A stretch of 64,000 bases of DNA, from positions 18,727 to 82,726 of the forward strand of contig CAJNOP010000856.1 of NCBI GenBank assembly GCA_905250075.1, in the 5' to 3' direction. Position 1 is the first letter of the stretch; each line of letters begins with the position of its first letter. Made by a program: the position numbers and the translations under genes. Of this stretch, positions 34,062 to 47,500 are shown in pieces. Source of the stretch: Rotaria sp. Silwood1. Lineage: Eukaryota; Rotifera; Eurotatoria; Philodinida; Philodinidae. A model generated the notes under the pieces. The model worked only from the letters and a program-made list of their open reading frames with translations, was not told where the DNA came from and searched no databases.

Positions 34062-36680
34062 CCCTTTGAGGACCGAATTTTTTTTAATCGAAAAAAATAT
34101 TTTTTAACCTTTTTATTTTATTTTAACTCAAAAGGGCTACATAAAAATCTTATGATAATCGAAAAAACAATTTTTTCCATCTTTTAAACAAAATGGCAAT
34201 TTGCAAGTAAAGCACTCGATGTTGGATCGATAATCTATTGCTTCATTGGTGCTACAATAGGCACATCTTCTTCTTTTTTGCTGTCACAGGCAAATGCATT
34301 TCATTGTTAAAATTAAGGACAGTTTTTGGTGATGCTAGTTTAGACGTCTTTTCAGAAGGAGGTCTTCCACGACTTATTCGTTCACTGCCGGAACAGAGAG
34401 ACTTCGCCAATGAAACCATGTAGTTCAAGTATGTTAATTTATCTTGAGCTAACTGATTATAACAAACGAATGAGTTGAAAATAGATGCATTTAGAAAAAA
34501 AATAAACATTCGCAGCCAGTTCCTTTTAGACTTTCGATCGAGATTGTAGCACGATATTCTTTGGTTAAACCGATCAACTCCATGTGAAAACTGATTATAA
34601 TCTTTTACTGCTTTTGGACAGGCAATTGTAATACGTTGGCCATTTTTCAAACGACGGGAAATCGGAACAACTTCATTATCTTTATGATAATTTGAAGCCA
34701 GGAAAATGTGTTTAGTGTCCATCCATATGAAAACGATGCTGTTCGAGGCAATCATTGACTTGTAATCTCCTCGCTCTATTTTATTTTTCTTGGCAAAATC
34801 CAATGGAATACCTGCCCGATCTGGTCTGATAGTTCCACAAGCTTTTATGTTTTATAGCTTTAGCTTTTCTAATAATCTGAGAGAAGTGAAAAAATTATCA
34901 AAATATAGATGTTTTCCTTGGAAGTTATGGCCAGATATCAGATCGAAAACAATACGTTCGCCCAAAGGTGTTTCTTTTCCACTGGTTTCTTCTTTTCCTA
35001 AATAGATTTGATAGTTGAATAAATAACCAGTGGTTGGATCACATAAGCACCAAACTTTATAACCTCTTTTTATTGGTTTTAGTGGCAAATATTGCTTGAG
35101 GCTTGATTTTCCCTTGAATTTTATCATGCTTTCGTCGATTGTACCGTAGCGTCCAAGGTTATAATTTTTTTGGAAATTTCTCCGTAACATTTCAGTAAAA
35201 TTCTTAACTTTGTAAATTTTACTATAGTCTTTAGATTCTCGTTTTGGTTGCAATGAGCTATCAGCCAAATGTATATTATAAAAAATTTGAAGAAAACGAT
35301 TTCTTGACATGATAGAAGAAATAAATGTATTACGGAATATCATATCTTTACTCCAATAAAGTTTCATATTTGGCAAGTTATTGATACCCATTAGAATAAT
35401 CAATCCGAGCAACGATTCAATCTCTTTGCTGCTCACATCATTCCAGTTACTCATTTTCTTCTGATTGTTATTTCGTTCCTTTCCTTTTCCATAAATGTTT
35501 GTTTAATAAGTGATCAGGTTTAAAACTTCTTCAGTAAAAAAGGTCCTAAAGACTGAAACTGAAGTTCGCTCTTTGAGAGAGATTGAGGTAGAGCGCCATC
35601 CGGGATATGACTTTCATTGGTTGAATCCAGCTCCTCTGTATATACATCCAAATCTTCATCAGAAAGTTCAAGCTCATCTAAATCATCGACTAGTTCATCA
35701 TAATCGAAATCGAAATCACTCGCTGGTATCATCACTGGCATATGAATCACAGGACTCCTCGGCGACTTCATTATTTTCATAGAATTCCATTTCTTTAGTT
35801 TTAATTGAACAAACAGTATAAAGAAATAGAGCGTACAAGTTCGAAAGAGAATTGATATGCTTTACAAATTCAAGAACAATGTAAATTCGTCAGTGACAAC
35901 GGGAATATATATATATGTATTCAATAGAGAATGAAAATATTCTCGAAAAAAAAAGATTAGAGAAGGAGGGATAAATTATGACGTCACTATATCTTAGCAG
36001 CAAGAACAACGGATACTTGAAAAGAATTTATATGACAGAAGGAAAGAAAGAAAGAAAGAAAAGTATGAGATGACAAATGCAGTTGTTTATGACCTTAATG
36101 ACCTCACATATTTAATAGTTTAATGTGAATGAAACACTTTTTGTGTACTCAAAAAGTGAGTACACTCTAGAATCAGTCAGTATGGCCGGCCGTATACACG
36201 ATAACTTTCGAAAGGAGAGTCAGATCATGATGAAATTTTCTACACAGTTCAGTCTTAACAATGTCTCGGTCGAGTTCGAACATGAAAAGGAGCCATCAAG
36301 AAATGGCTGAGTTATCGAAAAAATTGTCATTATTGACCAGACCATCCCTGAGGGGAGGTACAGGGATTTTTAAAAAAAATTTTTTTCTCACAACTATTCA
36401 CAACATATATAAATCGACTCAGTTTTTAACGCTGATTCTAAATCTGATATTAGTTTTGAACCAAATCGTAGCTTTCTAAGAAAACATCATCTGAAAAAGG
36501 TCTCAAAATGCACAAAAACTGCATACAGAAAGCAAATTGCCTAAATATGTCTCAGATGATAAAAATACCTGTTCATTTTTTGAAGTACACATAACACTCG
36601 GATTTAAATCCGAGGTTTTGCGCATTTATTCTTTACTGAAAAGTAGATGGGTTAAAAATAACCCATCGGTCCTCAAAGGG
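34062..36680 (-). mobile_element. piggyBac-family DNA transposon (2.6 kb, inactive)
   Basis: Both ends are present. CCCTTTGAGGACCGA starts at 34062 and its reverse complement TCGGTCCTCAAAGGG ends at 36680. The right side is followed by TTAA, the left preceded by CTAA, a one-base decay of the expected TTAA duplication. It carries a minus-strand transposase pseudogene. The interior right part holds a GAAA microsatellite (about 36041-36061) and a perfect CACTTTTTG/CAAAAAGTG hairpin near 36141. Confidence 0.95.
34137..35780 (-). pseudogene. piggyBac (PGBD-like) transposase, broken
   Basis: The order of parts follows the family. An acidic N-terminus (35780-35520) is followed by the TN.Y region (about 35490). 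The DDD domain follows with TIDESMIKFKG (first Asp), CDPTTGYLF (second) and YFDNFFTS (third), plus GVDRFNQR. The C-terminal Cys-rich finger has CAYC, CFTC, FC and KNC..YH spacing, ending TAG at 34139-34137. Breaks: the acidic part and the catalytic part are in different frames with likely missing sequence around 35455-35520. An in-frame TAA precedes TNIY, and a second follows LLEKLKL (about 34851). A one-base shift in an A/AAG run near 34270 moves the zinc finger out of frame. Catalytic Asp residues are still visible, so decay is moderate. Confidence 0.95.
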
Positions 36681-36684
36681 TTAA

Positions 36685-37600
36685 TGGGGTTTTGTTTGAA
36701 GAAAATTTCTTTGTACAAAGTTGGTGGAATAATAGAGAGAAAAATAGGTTGGAAAATAATATGAGAAATAGAAGTTTTGTTTCGTAAACGTCCTTCAAAT
36801 ACAAGACTTAGTTTTCTTTTATTATTAAATTTATTTTCATCGAGATTTTCTAGCTAGATTTATCCGTATCGTTTTTATACATTGGTTCACAACTATTGAA
36901 AACTTCGCATGAATGAAATGTGCGACTTTTTGTTCCATGAAAAATTTACTTTTTTTTAATATAAATTTTACTTTGATGGCATTGTTTATAAGAAATAATA
37001 AAAAATATTTTTATACAATTTGTTAAAATACATATTCCTTCTGATAAACAATTATTATTCACTTTAACAAAATCTTGATTATTATCTAGTAATCTTTTCT
37101 ATATAGAGAATAAATAAATACTCAATAATATGTGTTTTTATGGAATATTGATAATCTGTTTTTAGTCAATTGATTAGAAATGGATATAATTCTTTGGTAA
37201 ACATGAAGTTTATTATTTATGAGTAATAGTTTTTATGCGTCACTTTCTCTTAATAGATGTATCTATTTTAACCTTTTTTGTATTTGTTTTTTCTTTGCAG
37301 TGAACAAATAACCATCGTATAATAATATATCTGTTTGAGTTTACATGCGCTTTTAATCATGTTGGAAAAGTAGGCGTAGGTTTTTCTTCCTTCTTTCAAC
37401 TACGTAATTAGCAACGTTTATGAAAACCATAGCTTACTTTGTATAGTACTGTAATTTCGACGTCAATAGTTGTGTGAGTAGTTTGGATTAAAAAAGAAGC
37501 TACTTTCATTTTATTATGATTAGTCATGAATTATTATTAATTTGCGCCTTCTGAAAAATTGAGTAAAGATGAATGTGATTCATTTCTTCCAGTTGTAAAA
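36685..37600. other. No supported gene
   Basis: AT-rich DNA between the piggyBac element and a small foldback. Nothing recognised. Confidence 0.45.
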
Positions 37601-37607
37601 AGAAAAT

Positions 37608-37719
37608 GGGAGCGTTGCAACTCGTCACAGTTTTTCTTTTGACAGTACTTTCGTTACGACAGCCCTGTTACGACAAAAATATCAAAAAAAAAAAACCGTG
37701 ACGAGTTGCAACGTTCTCA
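37608..37719. mobile_element. Short foldback MITE (about 112 bp)
   Basis: GAGCGTTGCAACTCGTCACA near 37610 is repeated inverted as GTGACGAGTTGCAACGTTCT near 37699, 19 of 21 bases matching. Pyrimidine/purine runs continue inside both arms, so most of the element is stem. No clear target duplication. Confidence 0.8.
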
Positions 37720-37841
37720 AAAAAATCGGTTATTCATTTAAGTATTACTCATTTTCAGCGTGCATTTTCGCAGATAAAATAGCAATTTAAGTTAGACATT
37801 ATATTTTGAATTTAGTTTACTTCTTACATTATCAAACTCTC

Positions 37842-37872
37842 TCTTTTTCTTATAGACTTATTGACTATCAAA
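37842..37872 (+). promoter_or_regulatory. 3' splice acceptor just upstream of a start codon
   Basis: CTCTCTCTTTTTCTTATAG ends at 37855, 17 bases before ATG 37873. It is either the end of a 5'-UTR intron or a spliced-leader acceptor. Trans-splicing is known in bdelloids, and the PSME4 gene downstream has the same arrangement. Confidence 0.5.
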
Positions 37873-38124
37873 ATGTTATTTCGTGTTTGGTTGATTACAT
37901 TTTTATTGTTAATTTTATGTATTTATAATTGTTGTTGCTTTTCTGGATATGATATGGGTCCATTAACTGAAAAACAATGCAAAGAATGTAAATAATATAT
38001 AGAGAATCTTTATTAGTTGTTTTTATTCACGTGGTATTTATTAGATTTTGCATCAAAGGATCGAAAGAAGTTTGCTAAAGCATGGCTCAAGTGTCCAAAA
38101 AGATTTCGACCACGACACAACTAG
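37873..38124 (+). CDS. Small secreted cationic peptide (64 aa, two exons)
   Basis: Exon 1 is 37873-37987 and exon 2 is 38045-38124. The intron is 57 bp, GTAAAT..TTATTAG, and the phase-1 junction makes a Tyr codon. The combined 195 bp give 64 residues plus TAG. The N-terminus is a typical signal peptide (MLFRVWLITFLLLILCIYN) followed by CCCFSG. The mature part is short and basic, with TEKQCKEYF and KKFAKAWLKCPKRFRPRHN, leaving two Cys that could pair. Unspliced, exon 1 ends after two codons in the intron. A secreted peptide hormone, defence peptide or short ligand would fit. I recognise no family. The compact intron and codon use match PSME4 next door, which supports it being a real gene. Confidence 0.72.
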
Positions 38125-38129
38125 GCTCA

Positions 38130-38598
38130 TTTATATTTAAATGAACTCAATTAGTTATAGACCAAAATCGACAACGATATTTTTTTTTTATCGAAATACA
38201 ACTTGTATAGAGTGTATTCTTCTGTACAGATATTTTTATTGAAGTTACAATTTTTTTTTTGTTTTTCGTTTGTGAACTATTCATAGGTACGAGATTTTTT
38301 TTTCTCTAGTTTTTTGTGAATTCAACCATCAAATTCAAGATGAAAATAGACAATTAAGTTTTTTTTAGAATTCTTCTTCAAAAAGAAGATACACGAAAAA
38401 TTTTCGTTAACTCTATGAATTAAAAAAAAATCAATTTCTAGATGTCAATATGAAAAACTTTTACATGAAGTAGAAATGAAGAATTGGCGGTAAATATATT
38501 CATGAGATATCAATCATGACATGCAGCTAAATAAAAATTGTAATAAATGCCAAAGATAGTGAAGCAAAAGTCTATATTCAAATAAGACATTATTTGAA
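38130..38598. other. 3' flank of the small peptide gene
   Basis: AT-rich with T runs. No gene or repeat recognised. Confidence 0.4.
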
Positions 38599-38599
38599 T

Positions 38600-39694
38600 C
38601 AGGGGCATAAGTCACTGTTGATGGCAGGGGGTGTAATAACGATGACGTGGTTCTATGAATTTTTTGTAGAGGGGGGTTGTAGAAAAACTTTTGACTGGAA
38701 TAATGTTTGTTGAAAGAAAGAAATTTTTAGTTGTTTTCTATGTTTTTTTTTGTATAGACAATACAGTTGAGTAAATATTACAGCAGAAAAGAAGCATCAA
38801 TTAGCAAGGAGAGAGACGCACACAAAGGTATAATGATAGAAGAATGGATGAGTATAAAAGAAAAATACGATTGTTCGAAGGTAATTTAGATTGAGAGACC
38901 CATCTACATCTTTTTCAGCATTGTGATCTTGCTTTACTCATTATGTTACAAAAAATACTTTCGACGTAGAAACATCTCATAATAAGGAAAAAAACATTGG
39001 TTTTTCCTACCTTCCTTCATTTTGAGGAAGGAAAACGTCATGGTTTAAAGTCAAAAAAGTTTCTGGATGTGTCTAATACTGAAGGCGTTCATGCCAGCGT
39101 CTACTAATTGAAAAAATATTTTATGGAACGCAGCATTAATGAAAACTTCCTAGAAATACGTTGTAGATCTTCAAAATATGGTTACGCTTATGCGATTGAT
39201 ACTATCTATGTAAGTGAAATTTCTTTGTCGACAGATGAAAATTCTATTTCACTGTTGTCGCATTTCAAAAAATCAAATCGTCGTTGAATGAGATCGTTGA
39301 TATTTGTTTAAAAGTTTTTGCTGCCGAAGACGGCCGTGCTCGTGACCATTGAAAAAATGAAACTCTTTAAGCCTAAAAAGTATCATAAGAAATTGCTTAA
39401 ATGATACATCAGACTTCTTAAGTCGGTTGTAATTGAAAAGTTTTCACATATGCGCGAAGCGAAATTTTTTTTTTCACTTTATATCTTGTTCGATAAAGAC
39501 TGATTTAATTCAGAACTTTTTGGCAAAGAGTTAGTAAATCTCTACTTTATGTATGTTTTCGCCCTTTTTACTATATAGTCAAAATAACAAAACTTTTCAA
39601 GTATTGGGAAGGGGAGGGGGTGCACTACATAAGCAATTTTTAAAGCCAGAGAAGACGTAACATCGCATGCGAGCCCTTCCTATTTACGCCCCTG
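38600..39694. mobile_element. Possible hAT-like element (about 1.1 kb)
   Basis: CAGGGGCATAAGT at 38600 and, as reverse complement at 39694, CAGGGGCGTAAAT are 11/13 identical and resemble hAT ends. G-rich stretches follow both ends (GGCAGGGGGTG and GGGGAGGGGGTG on the plus strand). The 8 bases outside (ATTTGAAT and TCAATAAC) do not match, so the duplication is lost or the pairing is wrong. No transposase frame remains. Confidence 0.4.
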
Positions 39695-39699
39695 TCAAT

Positions 39700-41520
39700 A
39701 ACTAAATAAATGTAAAAAAAATTTAATTTTTCTTATCAAATTCATTTAATTCAATTGCTGATGTGAAGATTCGATTAGTATAGATGGAACTCGTTCACAA
39801 TGAATTTTACCATTAGCATTGTCATTACTCTCAAGCTAACCTTAATGAATAAGGTTGTCTTGAGAAGAAACCATTTATAGAAAAGCAGTAGTTGAATACA
39901 TACTCTGTGTTTTCTTTTGTGTCTATTTCGAGAAACTTCCTTGAATCTTATTGAGAAAATGAATGCATCTTCAAACTCAAAAGAAGTACTCAGATATAAA
40001 ACCACGACGTACATACATAAAGTTATGTTTTCTTCACTTATGAAAGACTGTTTTGTGGTACGAACGTTTCTGATTTTCTAGAAGAAAATCAAAGATGAAG
40101 AGGCTCTTTAATTGATACACAGTAGTATTTTACGTAATCTGTTACTATTGTAGAACTATCTCTTCATGTGTTACACGCGCGAATATGCGCTATGTTCATG
40201 GAACCGTGCTTTTCGTATATAGAACCTGAAGAATGTTTTCAAATAAAGCTGCAAAGAAGTACTAAAATGACTCCACAATATGTTTTTAACAAAGAAATGT
40301 AATCTTTAATAGGTCGATGTTTTCTATTAGCTGTTTCTAAAGATTTTACTCTTTCATATTTAACATTTCGTTATGAAGACGGAAGCAAAATATTGCTCGT
40401 ACTGAATTTAGGTGTAACTATGGACTTAAATACTAAAAAAAAAGTCAATAAACTTCAGAAACTAATTCCAAATACAGATTTTTTAAGAGGTCTTCTATTA
40501 TGGAGGCTCTTCTAATGTGTCGAGAGTACTATACTATTTTTAACCAGATATGAATATAATTTTTATACAACGTCACTATTCCAATATGTTGCACTAGTCA
40601 ATAGCCATTGAAAAAACTAAATGATTGAAACAAAAAAAAAACTCAATTACAAAATTTATATTATTTTCCTGCATTTCTATTTCTAATTTTTATAAGATAT
40701 TTCGAATTCTAGACAGTAAATTACTCAAATTAGCCTAATCTAAGATGAAACAAGTCAAACTATTTTATTCAAAATAAAATAAATGAATGATGTTATTGAT
40801 AAAATCATAATGATAAAAAAAAATGACAATTGAATACTCTCTAAATCTTGAAAACAAAATAATTAAATTCTAGTACAACTAAGTATCCATGTTTTGATTG
40901 ATAGATAAAATCTATGTTAAAGAAATCTTGTACATTTGATTGATGTATTTGGTTGATTAGCTTTGTCCAATAATATGCTAGTTGATTACATATGGCCCCA
41001 TATATATGTATATTCATGTCTACCAAATATGAATATATTATTAACAATCTCTTTTCATGTCATTTTTCTCTTCAATACAGTGCTTTTTTCAAAGTCATAT
41101 GATGCATTAATAGTTCTATAGAAATATCATCTGATACGAATTTTCACAATGTTTTTCTTTCCTTCAAACAAATATAGATCATGTTCTCTGTTTCCTTGTC
41201 ATATGCATTCATAGAAAACAACGCATAATGACGTAATGCATCATACGCTGATAACTCATGACATTAACAGCGAAGAAACAATTCAGATATTATTTCTTTT
41301 AGAATGTACTCATTCATTCCGTAATTTTCTTCTTCCGACGACATTGAAAATCTATGTTTATATGCAAATATCTTATTCACTAGAATTTTCATAGTAAAGA
41401 AGTTTTACAATGTCAAGCTCTAGCAGAATGTATTTTTCAATCATTAGAAACCTGGATGTTACTTCTCTTGATTATCGCTGTCTCATATTTTATATACATA
41501 TATAGTTTTTTTTTTGCTAT
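39700..41520. other. Upstream region of PSME4
   Basis: AT-rich single-copy sequence. The ORFs at 39775-40014 and 40841-41047 (minus) have no recognisable domain. No TATA-type promoter could be singled out in such AT-rich DNA. Confidence 0.4.
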
Positions 41521-41541
41521 AGATATAATACTTCAAACAAA
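41505..41541 (+). promoter_or_regulatory. 3' splice acceptor just upstream of the PSME4 start
   Basis: TTTTTTTTTTGCTATAG ends at 41522, 19 bases before ATG 41542. It would end a 5'-UTR intron or receive a spliced leader. The leader length is nearly the same as for the small peptide gene (17). Confidence 0.5.
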
Positions 41542-44500
41542 ATGTATAATAATAAAGAAATTATTTGTGAATATGCTGATAATAATTTGCAAAAACCAAA
41601 TATTTATAATCAATATTCACCATATTATGAATCAATAAAACAGCAACGTATTAAATCATTTAAAGAAATCTGTGAAAATCTTTCACGTCTTATACAATTA
41701 CAAGAATTACAACCTGGTTTTCCACTTTGGACATCAAAATTACAAGAATTTATTTCCCATTATGGTTTTTCTTTTACTAAAATTGATCATATAAAATTAA
41801 TCAATTTCTATTTATCAATTCTTTCAATTAATAATTTAAATTATATCAATGCAAAAATATGTTTTGATATATTGAGTCAACTTACACGGTACGTATTACT
41901 ATCTTTTTTTTTCTATATGATTATTAAATCAAAAATTTAGTTCGTATAATTTTTTCTTTCTAGTAAAATACGTTTAATAACAAGAAATGATCTTATTATT
42001 GATTGGAAAATACTTTATACATGGGCTAAACTTGTTCTTTTTAATCATGATGAATCTTATTCCCTTGTTTCTATGCCCAAGTTAATATTTTAATTAATTT
42101 AATAATTAAAAAAAAAAACATATTTCTTTCTATTTTATTATTTAGACATATTGTAAATTCATTCTTATTTTGTGTACATAACTGTCGTCCTTATTTTTCA
42201 GCAACGGCTACTCAAGAAATTCTTGATGAATTTCGACCATGTTTATGTCCGTTTGATACAGTCTGTGGAGATGTTATGGGTTATTGGAATATGTTTTTAC
42301 CTGTACATTTACCATCAGAATTACATAATCAAGGATTTAAGTATGATAATAGTGAAGATTTTTGTTTTTGTTTTTTTTTTAATTTTTGTTTATTTTAGAT
42401 TATGGTTGTCGGAATTTTTAGATATTTGGGAAACTGTTTGTAATAATCCAGCATGGGAACAAGTAAGTTGAATTTTTATAATTAAATATTTCAATTAACA
42501 ATATATATATTTATATTTAGAGTTTAATTAGTTTATTTTCATGCGTTGCTTGGTATAATATTGGATATATTGATTGGGAACCATGGTTTTCACCTGTAAG
42601 ATTTATATTATTTTTAAGTTTTTGGTTTTGTTAACTATTTTTTTTTTTTTCGTTATCAATTAGATTTTTACAAGAATATTAAAAAATCTTTCATTACCAG
42701 TTGGTAGTGTGGAGCCAACGAAAGAAACACAAAATTATTCTGTACCAGTTATTGCTACATGGATTGTTGCTATGATAGGAAATCAAAATTTATGTATTCA
42801 ATATTTACGAGATTTATTAAATGCAATTAAAACTTTTTATCATCCATCAAATACAGGAGATTTTCAGGCTGAACTTATTAGTTTTTTATCAATGCTTGCA
42901 CAAGCATTTGTTGATCGAGTTTATTTGTAAGTAATATATATTAAACGATGCAAGAAGTTCGATAACTCACAAGACTAATTCAAAAAAAATTTTGTACAAT
43001 TCGACCGGATTTTTTTTTTTTGAGAATCGATGAGGAAAAAAAATAATAAAACACTGAAGAAGATTAACGAAGGTATACTTTCGATTTTAAGACTTGAGAT
43101 AGTCTTATGAACAGTGATAAACATATTTTCCTTTTTGCAAAATCCCAACACAATTTGAAAAGTGAATTTTTTTAAATTTTATTACTGTATCGATATATCT
43201 TCTCACAGATCGTTATAGACAAAGTTATATGTCTTCTCATAGACCTCATATCACTAAGAATTTGTTCTTAAATAGAATCGAATAAAGTTATTTTAATATG
43301 ATAAGTGATAGTAGATAGATTATGTTTTACATTTTAGAGAACGTATAAGTGATCCAGTTTGGTATTTTAATCCACCGAAATCATATCGACTTAGTGATGA
43401 TGATATTGATGAATTTGTTAATTGTCTTAAAGAATATGCATTTATATCTATATTCAATAAAAATCATCTTGATTTAGCAACTGAAACATGTCATTATCTT
43501 TCTCAACTTCGACCACAACTTATTGTTCCACCATTAGTTGAACTGTTCGTATTTTTTGTTTTTATTTTTTCTTATTATTAATTTTTTTCACTGTTTTCTT
43601 AGACTTTTTTCTTCAATTGATAATATGACTGAACCATATCGATATACATCATTAATAACTTGTTTAACTAGTTTAACTCGACAAATAGTTCGACAAACAT
43701 CTGAATTTTCTCAAGGACAAATATTTGTTTTACCATTATTATTATCAGTTTTACCTGGTATTGATGCAAATGATTTAAAAAAAACTGTAATTACATTTCA
43801 ATTTCTTAATGCTATTTTAATGTTAATTACATGTGTCGATTGTTCATCTGCAGTTAATACAAGAAATGATCTTAGTGAAGTAAAAAAAAAAAAAATATTT
43901 AAATTAAATAGAATTTTTTTTTGATTTAAGATTGAAAAGGAAGTTTGTTTATCAACAAGTAAATTTGAAGATTTTATAAGTGAACTTTTTAATCGTATAT
44001 TTCATATGATTGATACATTATCAACTGAAATGTCTGATGCTTTAATAGTAACAATGAATTCTAAAATGGAAGATCATCAAATTGCATTAGAATTAACATC
44101 AGTTATTTCATGTATTGTTCAACAATGTAGTAAACGAATTTTTCATGTATGTTATTTATAATGAAATATTTGAGTTTTAACTAAAATTTTTTTTATTTTA
44201 GATGATTCGTAAAAAAATAACTAATTTTCTTGCAACATATTGTTATTCACCTAAAATAAGTAAACTTCTTACAGGTCTTATTCAAGCTATATTAAAAAGA
44301 GATCCAGTTGAAACATTAAAATATCTTTTATTACAAATATATGAACGTATTGAAAAAATTCTTAATCAATCCGATATATTAATTTTAAATGATGATAAAG
44401 GTGATCCAGAATTAATATGGTGTTTAAAAATTTTTTCTGAACTTGTTTGTGCTCGTGGTGATACATTAATTATATATAAAACAATAATTTTATCAATTTT

Positions 44501-47500
44501 TCATCGATGTATTCATATTATTCATAAAGATTCATATGAAATTATGGCACAAGCTGCTCAAAATTTACTTAAATCATTATCATATGTTCATCCAATTGAT
44601 TATCGTTTAACAATTGAAAATATTGAAGAACCATTTATTGATTTTTTACCTATTAGAGTATGACTAATTAAGATTTGTTAAATATTAGTCAAAAAATTAA
44701 TTTTATTTCTAGGCTTGGGGTCAACATATTGAATATGATAAACTTAATGTTAAATTTCATATTCCAAATGAAGATGAAGTTGATTTTGCTTGTGAATTTG
44801 TTGAAATATTTATGTATCATGAATTAAAAATATTAAATGAAAATCGTACAAAAATGTCCAATGATGAACGATTACGATCATTAACACTACTTCATCATAT
44901 AACTATTGGTTGTTTACGTATGGTTCCACGTATTGAAAGTGAAGAAATTAAAAATCTGTAATTAATACTTGAATTATATTCAAAATAAAAATATATGATA
45001 TTTTTGTTATTTTTTTTGTATTTATTTCCATAGTGTGTCATCGATTGCTTCATATGATTCAAAAATTCAAGCTCAATATTCTCTTTATGCGAAAGAACCA
45101 AGTATATAAAATGAGAATAAATCAATTATAAAGTTTTTCGGAATGTATATATATATATATTCTTTTGTTGTATTAGAATTTAAAGAAAATCTTCGAATGC
45201 GTCTTCTTATCGATATTGGAAATTTAATTGGTAAAAATTTTCATTAGCCTAGTTAATTTCCTTTTTTTTTATTTTACTAGATCATCTTATTGCATATCAT
45301 TCAGATGATGCATCATCAATAAATATAGCTCTTAAAGTAGTTAAAGATGTTTTATTTTATTTTGTTTTTTTTTTTGATTATTCTAATTTAAAAAGATTTA
45401 TTCTCATTCATCAATGTACTATGGTATATTTGAACAAAATATAAATAAATTATGTAATCATTTTAATGTAATTAAATATTTATATAAAAATAAATTATGT
45501 GGTACACAACAACATCTTCGATTTGTTATTATACAACGTATAGCAATACAAATTGAAGTAATTAATATTTATATTAAAGTGAATAAAATAAATTTTTGTC
45601 TATATTTAATAGTTATTTTCATTGAGTAATTTTCGAACATTAACTCAAATCGATCAACAAGTTATATTTAAACTATTCGAATTATCTATTCATCGATATA
45701 GTGAAGTAAGTTTAACATCTAATAAATTTTATTTTATTTTTTTTCATTTTGTAAAATACGATGAAAAAAGTTGTGTAAGATATGATAGTCATCGAATAGA
45801 AATAATCGAAAGAAAAGTAGTTCATATCTTCAAAGAGACTATCGCATTTCGATTAGAAAATTTCAATGATAATATCAAAATAGTAATGAGATTCTAATAG
45901 ATGACCTACAATCTTATTTTACTTTCTAAAGATTAAGTAGATGTATAGTGAATGATTGTGTATCACAATAATCTCTTTATTATTAATACAGTGAGGGCTC
46001 AAAAAAAGCATGTACATTTTTGTTTTTACACATAAACGAATTATAAGGATAATCTGAAAATTTTCTCTCATATCGGACTTTGTAGAACTTTTTTCGCTGA
46101 TCATTTTGGTTAAAAAATTTTTTGATTTTCATTGAGTAATGATGATGTTATAGTCAAAATATTAAACATTGTAATATAAAGTAAGGAAAAAAGTTTAGCA
46201 CACTTTTAGTATTTGGCTAATTTTTACGTTATTTCACAACATCTGAAGGATATTCTATATATCATTCGACGCAGAATTTAATGGGCTACATTTTGGTAAC
46301 AAGCACTTATACTTGTATTACAGTTAATTAATTAATTAATAGTTAATAATAATTAGTAATTAATTAATAGTTAATGATAATTAGCAATTAATTAATAGTT
46401 AATGGTAATTAGCAATTAATTAATAGTTAATGGTAATTAGCAATTAATTAATAGTTAATTAATAGTTAATAATAATTAGCGATTAATTAATAGTTAACTA
46501 TTAATTAGCAATTAATTAATAAAATTTTGGTTTTTTTTTAAATTCCAACTCTTTCATATGAAAGAGCATAAAAAACTGAACAAAACTATAATTACTATTT
46601 GAAAAGCAACGAATTTAGTGAGGTTTTAGTGTAATTTTCAGAGTATGTTCAGTTGTAATTAGATATAGTATTTATTACAGTGTTTAGTATTTTGACTATA
46701 ACATCGTCATTACTCAATGAAAATCAAAAACTTTTTTTACCAAAATGATAAGCGAAAAAAGCTCTACAAAATCCGATATGAGAGAAAATTTTCAGAATAT
46801 TCTTATTATTCGTTTATGCGTAAAAACAAAAATGTACATGCTTTTTTTGAGCCCTCACTGTAACAATAATTATAATAACTAATTTTAATTTTATATTAAA
46901 AGGTTCGTCGTCAAGCACAAATTTATTTATTTACAATGCTCTCTCATTTTTTCTTTTCACATCAAATAATTCTTGATCGTATTATTGAATTACTTGATAA
47001 AACTGATGATGTTGATCATGATGAAATAAAAGGTTGTTTATATATACTTCTTGGTAATGAATCATTTTTTCTACCAACTAAACATTCATGGAAAATACTT
47101 GAAAAATTATGGCCATCAATTGCATGTACAAAACATGCAAGAAAACTTAGTACACAAAATTTAATTAATTGTATTATGGAAAAAATATATAAACGTTTTA
47201 ATAGTATAGCTATTATTGAAAATATAAATGATATATCAAAACAAAAAGCTATTGATTTATGGCGTAAATTAGAAAAACATGAATTAGATTTATATAATCG
47301 AATACATGAAAAAAAAATTGAAATAAATATTAATTCATATAATAATTTAATGGAAAAATTAGCTTCATCATTTTATAATCATGTATTGTAAGTTTTATTT
47401 TATTTGTTTATTTTAAATAATTATAGTTTAAAAGATCATTTTTTTAATATATATTAGAACTTGTCGACAACAAATCATAATAATGACATTTATGTTATTT

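Noticed and set aside
36125-36764. Plus-strand ORFs in the right part of the piggyBac element
   Set aside because: They lie opposite or outside the transposase, have no domain, and one runs through the terminal repeat.
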